Shown here: piece after piece, positions 43,646 through 55,435 of the stretch
Layout of the letters: each line of letters starts with the position of its first letter
Numbering within the stretch: the stretch's first letter is position 1
From: Galaxea fascicularis
Lineage: Eukaryota; Cnidaria; Anthozoa; Scleractinia; Euphylliidae
NCBI GenBank assembly: GCA_948470475.1
Contig: OX419336.1
Coordinates: forward strand, 13,112,594-13,176,593
Length of the DNA: 64,000 bases
Direction: 5' to 3'
Made by a program: the position numbers and the translations under genes
The notes under the pieces: generated by a model
Databases searched by the model: none
Seen by the model: the letters and a program-made list of their open reading frames with translations, nothing else
What the model was told of the DNA's origin: nothing

Positions 43646-46600
43646 ATGAGTGATCAGGATCTACTTGAGCAAATTAAAATTGGAAAGTCAAATTTGGCCA
43701 AAGCTTTAATGACAGGAGACAAAGATCTGATTGAAAAGGTGGGTTTCTTAAGTTAACAAATGTGTTTGATAAGGCTTAACCATTGTAACAAACTATGTGA
43801 TGTCGATTAAGTTTTATCTCTGCTATATTCTAGATGCATAAGGCAGCACGCCTAGGTTTTGCTTTGTTTTTTGTGCCAGATAATAATATGTTATTCCAGT
43901 CTCTTTACTGCCTTTTTTTTCTGTACTGTTTTTGATAGGAGTTGAACCCAGCTGCAACATAAAAGATAGCTTGCATTTGCATACTTAACACAAGCCAAAT
44001 ACAAATGACCGCAAACTGCGCGTTTGTGTTATACTTGCTCATTAAAACACGGTGCGTGCCTATAAAAGGCCCCCTAAAGCATTTTGTTGGCAGTAATTTT
44101 AAGTGATCCTGTTAAAGTAACGATGTAGATGTAAAGATTCTAGAGGGTACAGCTTACTCAAATTTTCAACAACAACAGGGGTAGCGTGGTGCGAGACGGC
44201 AATATTCGAACTCCACTTGATAGATTCAAACTGATTTAATGACAGATCAAAGTTCACAGGTCTAGATCACAATCGGTAGCATTTGACATGAAAATAGCGA
44301 AGACCAAAGTTGATTCGGGTAGCGATAATAGTAGGTGAAGTAGTAGTAGGTTCGAACTGAAATACGATAATCAAAAATATAATCTAACTTAGATAAAGCT
44401 AAAGATACAACTAACAAAAATAGAACAACGATAAAAAAAACCCCATCGAACTCATAACGTGAATAAACAGACGTGCTAATTGATCAGTGTTGATACTTGA
44501 AAACTAATAGACTAAGATGATAAGCTCGTGTAATAAACACAATATCACGCGAAGATATAAACAACAATCTTGTGCTGAACAGAGTAACTAAAAGAGCGTA
44601 AAGCAGTGACAATTTGGTAAAAGCAACAGACAATTGGTTGACAAGATTGCTTGACAACAATACTAGTAATGATAAAACTCGAGAAATAATCCTTTGCAAA
44701 CTTACAAAAATGACTAAATGAAAGCTTCTTCTAGTGACAGAACAAAGACTAGTAATTTGCGACTTAATGAACAACAAAGTAGAAAGACTTACGTACTTTG
44801 GTTGACGACGCGCACCAAAAGATAGCGGTAACGTGGATCCTTCTGATCGTAACAAAGTAGCGGTTTAGCTTCTACTAACTTCTCTGACTAACTAACGTTG
44901 CGCGACGTCCTTTATCGGCTATGATACGTGAAAAAACTAGGGCGTTGTAAAATATTATAGCACTGACATTGTTTTCCCTTTTTCTAAATAAACTACAAAT
45001 GCAGTCATTGTTGATGATGTTGCTCAGGTTGAAACAAAACAAAACAACCATTTCTTGTATATAGTATTTCTATTGACGTTTCACATTCAAATTGTAACTC
45101 AAACAACTTCTGCATCTTGGTTACAGCGGAGATGTGAACTAGAGGATACTCGAAATGCCTGGGCAAGATTTTGTATAGAAGGGGACGACAATGAAGTGGA
45201 AATAGATGACGAAGATTATGAAAGTCGGAGTCCTTCAGGAGACAGTGAATACTCTGAAAGCACAGGTTGGACTGAGAAGAGCAGTGAAGATGGCGAAGAT
45301 GACGAAGATGAAGAAGACAATAAACCCCGCAAGAGTGAAAGGAAGGGCAATAAAAAAGATGGCGTAAAAAAGTTCAAAGGTTCGACAGCTAAGAATGTCC
45401 AGAAGAAAAGAGCAAGACGCAGGTGCCCTTCAAAGGGTTGTAAAGCAGACGTCATAGACATCCCTCGACACTTAAGGGAGGTTCATGACTGGAGCAAGGA
45501 GATGGCAAGAAAAGCAACATCGAGGTATGGGATGAGAAAAAGTTTTGAGCCGAAACCTGTGAAGAATAAGAAGTCAGAATCAAGTGAGGGCAAGAAGATA
45601 TACACTGACTATCACCGTCATCGAGCCTGCCCAATTCAAGGGTGTAAATCAGTGGTGAAGCGCTTATCTAATCATATACGTCAAGTTCATCGGGACATCC
45701 CGGTAGGGTCACCATTTTACAAAAAGGTTTTGAGAGAAGCTCGCTCAGCCAAAACCTGGAAACCGTCTGAACAAGTTAAACGTTTTCGTACAGAAGAGGA
45801 AACAAAGGTAAAAAAATGTTCTCTCGCCGAGTCAGAAGATGAAGTGGAGGTGCAGTCGAACAACACGGAACCTTCTGAAGAAGAGCAAGCCATTATGGAA
45901 TCGGCAGAAGAAGCTTATTCCTCTAACGTCGAAGATGAAATTAGTGTAGTATCCTCCTTCTGCAGCTGGTTGCAGTCAGCAGATGGCGGTAGAAAGGATA
46001 AGAAATTATCAAAGCAACATGCCTCGCAATTGTTCCGTATATTGCAGATAATTGATCCTTCGCTGCAGTTTGAGTCGTTGTTCAACAAGACCCTTGTTCG
46101 CGACACTTTTTTGAAGCAAGCTGAAGCAAAGTATACAGCCGATACCGTCAAAGCCTATCTCCTCAGTTTAAGGCATTTCTGTTCGTACGTGGTTGCCGAG
46201 AAACCAGAAAGTGTGGATGTTGATCCTGCCCTTGCGCAACAAATTCAAGAGAAAGCACGTCTTTGGTCCATGTCGTATAAGAAGGATAGTAAACGGCGGC
46301 ATCTTGAGAAGATGGACAATGACCTTAGCAATTTAGTGACCCCTGAAATGGTCAACGAATATGAACGCAGTGAGGCAGCACGGAGCGCTGTTGACCTTTT
46401 GGAACAACTAAGTGGAGCGCATTCATTGCAAGTTAACCAGTCCATGTACACTCTCGTCAGAGATTTTGTTCTCCTAGAAATCACTATTGCCAATGCACAC
46501 CGTTCTGGTGTGTTGGCAAATATGACACTGGAAGAATATAGGGCGGCAAAGAGAGTGGATGATAGCATGGTCATAAGCGTCAAGGACCACAAAACGGCGG

Positions 46601-47658
46601 ATACTCACGGCCCGGCACGCGTGGTGTTGTCATTATCACTGTTCTCGTATTTAAGATTGTACGTCAGTGAAATGCGAAACCAGGTGGAAGATTCCACAAG
46701 TGAAGAGTATGGAAGTAACAAAAGCAGAGTGTTCCTGTCTTGGAATGGTTCTAAATTAGAGTCCGGCCAAATATCCACTGCCATTAACGCAGCGTGGAGG
46801 AAGGGAGGAATGGAAGGGCACGTGACATCAACTATTTTTCGCAAGTCCGCAGTCACCAAAGTGCACACACGACATAAAGGAATGAAATCAGATCTGGCCG
46901 ACCTCATGGCGCATAAAGAAGGGACAGCTGAGAGATTTTACCGACTTAAAGAGAAAGAGAAAGCGTGCGTACAAGCGGCAAGCAGCCTTACCACCATTAT
47001 GAGATCGGCTGAACCGAAAAAAGGCGTAGAAGATACCCTGCCAACCGCTACGACTTCTCACGATGTCTCTTTAGCAGCTGATGACAGAAACAACAAGGAG
47101 CGCATGCTGTGGGACGAGGAACAGGTGGCTACTTTAAAAGATGCATTTTGCACAGAAATTGAAAATAAATCAATTACCATGGCAGAAGTGAGGGAAAAGA
47201 TTCAAGGGCATCCCGTCCTCCGTCGTCTTGACCCAAGAAAGGTGTATGACAAGATTCGAAGTGAGTGGCGCTTTAATGACAAAAGCAACTCCCAACCTTC
47301 AGATGTTGATGACGACAAACCTTCAGCTGAACAGCCCCACAAAAGTCCTGAACTGCCCAACGAAAGAGACTCTTTAGCCGACAAGATGTCCCGCTTCTTT
47401 TCCAATGAAGAGAGCAGCGTATCGATGGTGCCTCCTTCAAATTCAAGCTATGTGTCGAGGAACATCTTCAGTGATGATCACAGGAAGTACCTACTTAAGG
47501 TATGTGGTGGCATGGTAAAATCAGGAGTAATATCCCAAACTGCCGTCAAAGATATGCTTAGCAAAGAGGAGGAGGGCAAAGCGATGTTACGTGAGTTCAA
47601 ATTAAAACAAATAATCAATCGTTTGAAATACGAGAGAAGGTTGAATCAGAAGAAATGA
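43646..47658 (+). CDS. Zinc-finger / tyrosine-recombinase-like / Myb-like protein, copy 2 (874 aa)
   Basis: Exons 43646-43738 and 45127-47658 have the same splice sites and phase as copy 1. The long frame of the second exon is identical in translation to copy 1 over its whole length, with both zinc fingers, the recombinase-like core and both Myb-like segments intact. With no premature stop in either copy and no synonymous difference noticed, selection cannot be inferred from the pair itself. Function as for copy 1. Confidence 0.85.
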
Positions 47659-47682
47659 ACAATTTGCTAAGCAACGCTTTTT

Positions 47683-49173
47683 GTCAGCTAAATTGTAAGG
47701 CTAAACCGTAGATAGTGACGATGCTGGTAGGTTAGTTTGTATTCTAAAGAAAAAATAATCTATTTTTAATGCAGATTAACTTTCACGCCGTTACATGAAA
47801 AACAAGTTACGTTAAACTTATTATATTAATTAGCATGAAAACTGCAGAGAGTGACTCTGCTTAAAGTTTAGTTTATATTTGTAAAGGGAAAACAAAGTAT
47901 GTTTAAAAAATGACTATTTTTTCTCGCCGTTACACGAGAAGCAGGTTACGTTAAAGTTGTGAATTAGTATGAAGACTGCAGAGAGTGACTCTGCTTATAG
48001 GTTAGTTTGTATTGGTAAAAAGAAAAAAAAAATACGTTCAACATAGATCAACTATCTCGCCGTTACATGAGAAACTGGTTACGTTTAAGATATTATATTA
48101 GCATGAAAACTGCAGAGAGTGACTCTGCCTAGGTTAGTTTGTTTGTATTTCTAAAGAGAAAACAAACTATGTTCAGTGTAGATCAACTATCTCGCCGTTA
48201 CATGAGAAACAGGTTACGTTAAAGTTATTAATAAGCATGGAAACTGCAGAGAGTGACTCTGCTTATAGGTTAGTTTTATTTCTAAAGAGAAAGCAAAGAA
48301 CTTTCAATGTTATACGAGAAACAGGTTACGTTAAACGAGAAACAGTTTACGTTAAAGTTGTTAATTAGCATGAAGACTGCAGAGAGTGACTGCTTATAAA
48401 TTAGTTTGTATTTGTAAAAAGAAAAAAACAAATACGTTCAATACAGATCAACTATCTCGCCGTTACATGAAAAACAGGTTACGTTAAACTTATTAATAAG
48501 CATGGGAACTGCAGAGAGTGACTCTGCCCATAGGTTAGTTTTTATTTGTAAAGAGAAAACAAATACCGTTCAATGTTGATTAACTTTTCCGCCGTCACAT
48601 GAGAAATAGGTTACGTTAAGTTGTTAATTAGCATGAAAACTGCAGAGAGTGACTCTGCTTATAGGTTAGTTTTATCTCTAAAGAGGAAGCAAAGTACGTT
48701 AAATGTAGATTGACGTTTTCGCCGTTACGTGAGAAACAGGTTACGTTTAAGATATTATATTAGCATGAAAACTGCAGAGAGTGACTCTGCCTATAGGTTA
48801 GTTTGTTGGTATTTCTAAAGAGAAAGCAAACGACGTTCAATGTAGATTAACTTTCTCGTCGTTACATGAGAAACTGGTTACGTTAAAGTTTTTAATAAGC
48901 ATGAAGACTGCAGAGAGTGACTCTGCTTATAGGCTAGTTTGTATTTCTAAATCAACAAAAAACTATATTTGATTTAGATTTCATTTCTTCAGTTTTACAC
49001 GAGACACAAAAACTGGAGACAGTGACTCCGCTGGTAGCTTAGTCTGTATTCCCGTAGATAAACAAAAAATTAAACTGAATTTAATGGGGACTTATTCCTT
49101 CGGTTTACACGAGGAATGAGTTTATGATAAAAGGTCACAATAAAAAACTGCAGCCATTGCCTTTGCTGGTTCG
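47683..49173. repeat. ~134-bp tandem array with interrupted palindromes (unit 2)
   Basis: Same monomers, the same 3-bp-deleted fifth copy and the same degenerate distal copies as in unit 1. The palindromes begin at 47844, 47978, 48112, 48246, 48379, 48511, 48642, 48774 and 48910. Confidence 0.9.
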
Positions 49174-49626
49174 TTGCTTTGCATGACTTGCATCTATAAA
49201 TAAAACTCAAAGACTAAAACAGCATTTTTTTTTTTATCTTTGTCATAATAATAACGAAGGCACCACTTGATTTCTGAAAGGAAGAAAAACAAATATTAAG
49301 ATTAAAGGCATTTTTCTGGCCACACTTGTAATTTACAAATTTACAAATTCTTTTAACTCTTCAGTAACAACAGTTAACGCAAAAGATTTTTCCGTTCAAT
49401 TTAATGAAATCTTTTTCCGGCTAAAATTGAGTCGACTTTATCGTAGTCATTAAGTGGTTGCGACCTGAGCGCGAATTTATTGTGCGCGGAAAAATTACTT
49501 AAATGCGAATAAATATTGAGAACCCTCCCTTAGCAGTGTAAAAGTGGCATGAAATTAAGTTGAATCACCACTGACAGTAGAGCATAGAATCCTGCATTAT
49601 AACCATGTTTGCAAGTGTGTTACATA

Positions 49627-49845
49627 AGTGCCCTAAGGTGACGAAAGTGCCCTACGGTACGTGACAAAAGTGCCCTAACGTGGCAAAAGTGCCCTACGGT
49701 ACGTGACAAAAGTGCCCTGACGTGGCAAAAGTGCCCTACGGTACGTGACAAAAGTGCCCTAACGTGACAAAAGTGCCCTACGGTACGTGACAAAAGTGCC
49801 CTAACGTGACAAAAGTGCCCGAATTTACGTTGCAAAAGTGCCCTT

Positions 49846-49848
<3 letters not shown>
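49627..49848. repeat. Terminal AAAAGTGCCCT array (unit 2)
   Basis: Identical to the unit 1 array and abutting the right-hand (TC)n tract. Confidence 0.9.

Positions 49849-49931
<83 letters not shown>
49849..49931. repeat. (TC)n microsatellite, right boundary of tandem units
   Basis: 83 bp of TC repeat ending in TTTTCC. The sequence to its right is unique and does not resume the unit, so the array contains exactly two complete units. Confidence 0.95.
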
Positions 49932-49934
<3 letters not shown>

Positions 49935-50759
49935 CCTTTATCTGTTTTCTGCGTTGTTATAGTGGTAATAGTATCGGTGTAACGAGGATTCTTATTTTAC
50001 CATTTGTTTCCTGTTTTCGTTTTCAACTGACAGAATTTTTTTTTCGAGAGTGATAGTTTGCCGCCTTACCTGTAATAAACTTATCCAAAGATGCTTGTTT
50101 TTGTCGCGGAGCGCGAATTATACCTACAATTAATTGTAGCATAAGAGATTCAGAATAAGAGGATCGATCTACATAAGGAATGCAGAGGAATGTAGCAATG
50201 GTTGCGAATGGCAAAGTTTGAATGTCAATGATTTAAAAAGCTCTAATGAATGTCAACCGACTACTGCCAGATCATGTGTTTTCTTCGCCCCAGGCTTTAG
50301 GCGTCATTTCGCGAGATCATTTCTTTACCGTGATACATGAAAGATAAAGTTTTGTTTTGTGAAAGTTATTTAGTTTACGTTTTTTAAGAACATAACAAAT
50401 TGTTTTGTTTTGATATGTAAGACGAAGAAATATGAACACACATTCTCAAGGATGTTTGTTTCAAACGGACCGGAACGCACTTTACAAAAGTTGTCAACAA
50501 AAAAAACTTATGAAATGAGTAAGAAGAACTGATAAAAATATATTACGAAAAATAAAAAAAAAAGACAGATACAATATTTCCCCTATGACAATACTCCTAC
50601 CCGTTTCCCAAAATTTTTACTGCCACATTTGAATATGTTCTAGGTTGATTTTATCGATCAAATTTTGGCTGTGGTATAGATTCCGCATGGAGATTCATAA
50701 GATACTTTAGTATGTTTTTGTAATCCCTTAAGTGGCGTTTTTATTTCATTTTGTTTTTG
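49932..50759. other. Spacer right of the tandem units
   Basis: AT-rich sequence with short open frames only; nothing recognised. Confidence 0.45.
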
Positions 50760-51285
50760 AGCACTGTTCCCGTTTTTCTATTGGGGACGTTCCCATCATG
50801 GACAATTGTTCCTGTTTTGAGTGGTCCTTTTAGCATCAAAAGGAACAAACTGTTGTGCAAAATGGGAACAAATTGTTCACTTAGAGCTAAAAGGAACCTT
50901 TTGTTCCGAATGTTTTACATTAAAAGGAACGTTTTGTTCCTTACTTAGCCTGACTAGTGTTCCCAATGGTATTGTTCCCCTTTTATCCGTTTGGTCCTTT
51001 TTGTGCAGTTGAGGAACAATTGTTCCTATTAATGCATTCCCTTTTGGGATAGCTGTTCCTTTATGCTGGGGTGAGGAACTTTAGTTCCCAAATACTTGCG
51101 TTCTTTTTTCTTGTAAAGGAACGTTTGTTCCTTATTTTCGTCGTTCCTACTTTAAAGATTGGTTCCTTTTCATTCATTTGAGGAACAATTGTTCCCATTA
51201 ATGGTTCCGTTTTCAATGAAATGTTCCTTTTTATTGGCACGTGGAACAGTTTGTTCCCATTTGTGCAAAATGGTTCCTATTTAGA
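50760..51285. repeat. Cluster of GGAAC...GTTCC imperfect palindromes
   Basis: About a dozen variants of GGAACAATTGTTCC occur in 0.5 kb, for example GGAACGTTTTGTTCC, GGAACCTTTTGTTCC, GGAACTTTAGTTCC and GGAACAGTTTGTTCC. They lie at irregular intervals of roughly 40-60 bp. Flanking phrases such as CCATTAATG also recur, so this is probably a decayed minisatellite rather than an independent cluster of sites. Confidence 0.75.
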
Positions 51286-52436
51286 AAAACAACAGTGACT
51301 TATTGATCTGTCCTGGAAGAGGCATTCATTCGCTATGAACGGACTCATTTCCACTGTTTAAGCTGTCGAGTTTCTTACAACTTATTCTTTTGATTACATT
51401 GTGTGACAATTTAAAAGCAGTGTTTTCCTTCCTAGACCGGCGAACTGTTATCTTCACGCATGATAAGCATGGAGTGATAAACATGGAAAAACACATCGCA
51501 ATTTGTGAAAACGGAACTCGACCGAAACCTTGACGCGTCTGCCATAGGCATCCCGCGTAATAATATTTGGTTCAATCATCTCTATATCTTCATTGCACAA
51601 AATTATCGGTAAACTTGCCTTCATTCAGGTCCTTCTTAATTAAGATACAAAGTCCAATAAGGATACCATAGGGACGCATGCAGTCCTGTAAACTGATCAG
51701 TACATGTCAGGGTATGCCAAGAAAATATCAGGATCGTATAGGGTCCTTTCACTACTCAAGAAAAAACAAAGACATAATGAAAATCACGGATCACGGCGAA
51801 TGAAACATTTATTTCTCGTTTCGCGGAAAATAATTTTCTACCAATCACGCTTCTTGGCTATTTTACAAATCACGATTCAAGAGGAACAAATTTGCCAACA
51901 CCCTTTACCACTCTCCTGATACTTCCCTGTGTAAATACGTCAGTATATTTCCGATGTGTGCCCACTCGTTATACGCCCCTATACTTCGCACTTTCTGTTA
52001 ACTACTTCAACAGTTCTAGTTTTGAAAAATATTGGTTCGTTATGAACTTCCTTTTGAGTATATCGTCTTGGGAACAACGATCCCTGAAACATAAATTTTA
52101 TGAGTTTTTAAAATGCGCAAGAAGTTAAAAATACCTCAAGATTTCAGTCACACTTGTAATTATTGATACGCCTGAACATTAGAATTTATCGAATAACTTG
52201 TAGTGAGAACATAAAAACAGCCTTCTCATGGATATTTGGTGTGTTTTCGAACAGTTGTTACTGAGTTCGTGCATATTCTTTAAATTAATACACAGGTAGC
52301 GAGAGCAAGTGTCTTTCGCGACCTCAAACACTTCATCCACCTGACTGTCAGAGAAGGTGGAGTTATAGAGAAAATGGGGTGAATTGAGATTGAAGGAAAG
52401 AAAGGTATACCCTGGGTGCCAGAGGTTATTTTTTCC
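51286..52436. other. Intergenic region
   Basis: No gene recognised. A short inverted match to the start of the next foldback element (CCAGAGGTTATTTTTTCC near 52419 against its complement ending near 52499) suggests the element's left edge is duplicated or partly nested. Confidence 0.4.
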
Positions 52437-52736
52437 CTTGGAGGAGGAAAATTACGAGGCGTGGCGCAAAGCGTCGAGAGGAAAAAAATAACCTCTGGTC
52501 GCACGAATGCTGAGCCTCATTTCCGTGCTGTGTTGTAGCCTGGGAAACCACGCTTCTACTAAGCCAATCACAGTTATTATTTTATGTCGACTGGGAAAGC
52601 GTCGTGAAACAACAACTCTGATTGGCTTAGGAAAGGCGTGGTTTCCCAGGGGACTGCATATCACGGAAATGAGGTTCAGCATTCGTGCGACCAGAGATAA
52701 TTGTTTTCCTCGTGTTCGAGTTTTCCTCCTCCATAA
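52437..52736. mobile_element. 300-bp foldback MITE
   Basis: The left arm (CTTGGAGGAGGAAAA.., through CTCTGGTCGCACGAATGC to CATTTCCGTG at 52527) is inverted on the right from 52672 to 52736. An inner inverted pair (CCTGGGAAACCACGC and its complement, with AAGCCAATCA between) completes a single long hairpin. The mirrored frames on both strands are consequences of the palindrome and are not genes. Confidence 0.75.
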
Positions 52737-53104
52737 GTCATATTTGCGGGTCAAAGGAAGGAATTTTCTGCTTGTAGTCTTACTTCGCAGTGACAGAACA
52801 CGTACAACCATACGCTCCCGGCGCACGGGTTTCGTGTTTTGAGCTCTATTAAAGGACTGTGCTAATTTCTTTTTCTTTTCTTTTTTTGCCCGACTTCAGC
52901 TTTAGTTGGAAGCTCGCTGTAAATAATGCTATCCATGTTAGTATCACATGATGGGTGGGGTGGTTTGTAATGATATCCTTAGCGGGGGAGGGATGGGCGA
53001 GGCTTTGATTTCCGGATGTTCGCGGGCTCAGTTTCCCAAATCGATCAGATCGGGATCAGATCGTCGATCAGTTCAGTGGAGCACATTTCAGTCTTGTGCC
53101 TAAG
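52737..53104 (+). promoter_or_regulatory. Upstream / 5' UTR region of the TKS-like gene
   Basis: Immediately upstream of the ATG is a run of GATC-containing words (ATCGATCAGATCGGGATCAG region, about 53040-53070). No TATA box stands at a convincing distance. The transcription start is not visible. Confidence 0.3.
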
Positions 53105-55399
53105 ATGTCGCGAAGGACCTTAACAGAAGTAAAAATCGTTGATATTCAGAAACGGAAGGTGCCTAGCAAGCATTACGTAAGTACGGCAAAGTAATCGATT
53201 TGAAATGATTTGAGGAGCGTATACCTAAAAACAGCTCATAGTTACAGGGGTAACCGCTAGCAAGCTGATAAGCTTACGGTAAGCTTAATTTTCTGTTCCT
53301 GGATGTGGTGGATAGTACCAGTTTAACGCTTAGCTCTGGAGGGTCCGTTTAACAATTTTAACAATTCTTTCCGCAACCAAAACAGCCTTTTATTGCTACC
53401 TTACAGGGAAATGCAGTTAAAGCTGTAACATGCACTGTTTCGTTTTGACAGTCATATTAAAGGTCATTCCTCAGAAATAGAAGTCACTATAGATTTTAGT
53501 TGAAACTTTGCTAGGTGGTTGCCAAAGTCAAAAACATCAAAGATATGCAATAAAAAGAGAGGGTCCCCATGCCCGTTTTCATGCTTTTACGCTTTAGTTT
53601 ACCCCTACTTTGGTACATTGTTAGCACAGTTTGAGCTGATAGCTGAAAGTGGTCTGAGACTCTATAATTTACAAAAACGGGACAGAAGCAATGAGATATA
53701 GGTCTATTTTGTCAAAAGCACATCATGGTCGAAATTTAACCTCTCAAAGGTGAAGAGCAAATGAACTAATGAAAGATTAGTCGTGTTTCTTGCATCTGTG
53801 CTAATTACCACTGAAGTTTCCAGGTTTCAATAGCTTCATCGTAAAGGAGATCTCCTCTGAATAATGAAAAACTGGACAACAAAAAATTCTTCAAATCTGG
53901 ATATGTCATGGAGAATTGCATTTTCTTTCAATATGAGAAATAAAAAGCATAGGTCCCCATACTCGTTTGGGAGAAAATCGCCATTTAACTATTTCTAGGG
54001 GATGACTCCTTCAGAAAACTGCAATGTTTTGAATGTGCATGTGCTCGTGCATGTGCTGCTGATGCAAGAAATTATGCGTAGTAAGGATGCGCAATGCAAT
54101 TCAGAGGATTAATTAATTCAGATTGATCAAACAAAGTACGCACAGTGTACCCTTGGATGGTAAAAACTGTATTTATTCCAGACCAAATAATTATGATCAT
54201 GTTACTCCAGCCTGATGGAAAAACTGAAAGTGGTGAAAGGTGTCATACCTGTAAAAAGTCTCACCAATTAGGTTGGCACACACAAGGGGGTCATTCGCAA
54301 TGAATGTCTGCAGGGAATATTCCCTTGTTCAGTTCACACAAAGTTTCCTGTGAACAGTGTTTGAATTCATGGGGCCATTCAGAGGGAACAAATTTTGCTC
54401 CCTGTACATAAGATTTTGGTAGTTTGCACAAAGGGAATTAGTCTCAGCGACCATATCATGCAAGCATTCCCTGCAAATATTTCCCTTGTTTGTACTGAGC
54501 TTTATGTATATACTGTCAGTTTTAACTATAAAATATATTTCCAAAAAGAAGAATGAGTGAAATCAGGTTTGAATGGGATAAATTGACCCAAGGCTTTGAC
54601 TTGTGAAAAGAAACTATGGGGCTCCTTACAGGATGTTTCATCTTGGTGTCACCCTGGTCTTCAGCACCAAGATTAAAATAATTTCATGCCGGGATGAGAA
54701 GTGACTAAAAATTCCATTTGAATAGGGGTCCTGCAGTGAAAACAAGCCTTAAACAAGCAAGCATTTCTTCTTCGGGTGAAATTGTTTTCATTAATTCTGG
54801 GACGAATAATTATTGCCCGGTTAACCAGCAATAAAAAGTTGCTATGGGAGGGTTATGAACTCATCACGGCTATTGTGCAACCATATCTGAACTCCAGCTA
54901 CTGTTGGAATTGTTTCTCATTATTCATACCAGGCAGTGAATATTTTCATTTTTGGTAAGAATTAGCCATCTCACTTATGCCTATCTTCTTCATTTCAAAC
55001 TACTGTATATGTCAGTCTGTTGCATTACTTTTCATTTCAAAAGCATCAACTACCATACAGGTGTATGATAGTGATAAAACAGAACAGTTGAGTAAAAATG
55101 ACCATTTTGTCTGTTGAATTGAGACAATTTCCATTTTGTTTTGGCAGTATTTTCTTAGCCTTATGTTTCAGAGATTAATTATTAAGCATGAGTTTGTATT
55201 TCTTTGCCTCATGTCACTGTTGATTTAATTTAATTGATTTAATGTTTTTCCTTTTAAAAGGTCAAACAGACATCATTTTGTGGGGTTATTGGGCCATTCA
55301 CTTAATAAATGAAGCCTGTGAGGCAAGGCATTAATGGGGACATAGTTTTTGGGTGAAGATGTGGTTAACCCTTTAACTCCCAAGGGGTTCTCCATTGAT

Positions 55400-55435
<36 letters not shown>

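Larger units (their letters stand above)
41689..49848. mobile_element. Tandem unit 2: second copy of the candidate recombinase element
   Basis: Every feature of unit 1 recurs at exactly +8,243: both coding exons, the UTR exons, the T17 run in the second UTR intron, the 134-bp array (about 47683-49173) and the terminal motif array (49627-49848). I saw no substitution or indel in any stretch that I compared, including homopolymers. The duplication is therefore either extremely recent, homogenised, or an assembly artefact. Confidence 0.85.

Noticed and set aside
52452..52842. Overlapping frames of about 110-124 codons on both strands
   Set aside because: They mirror each other because the region is a foldback element.
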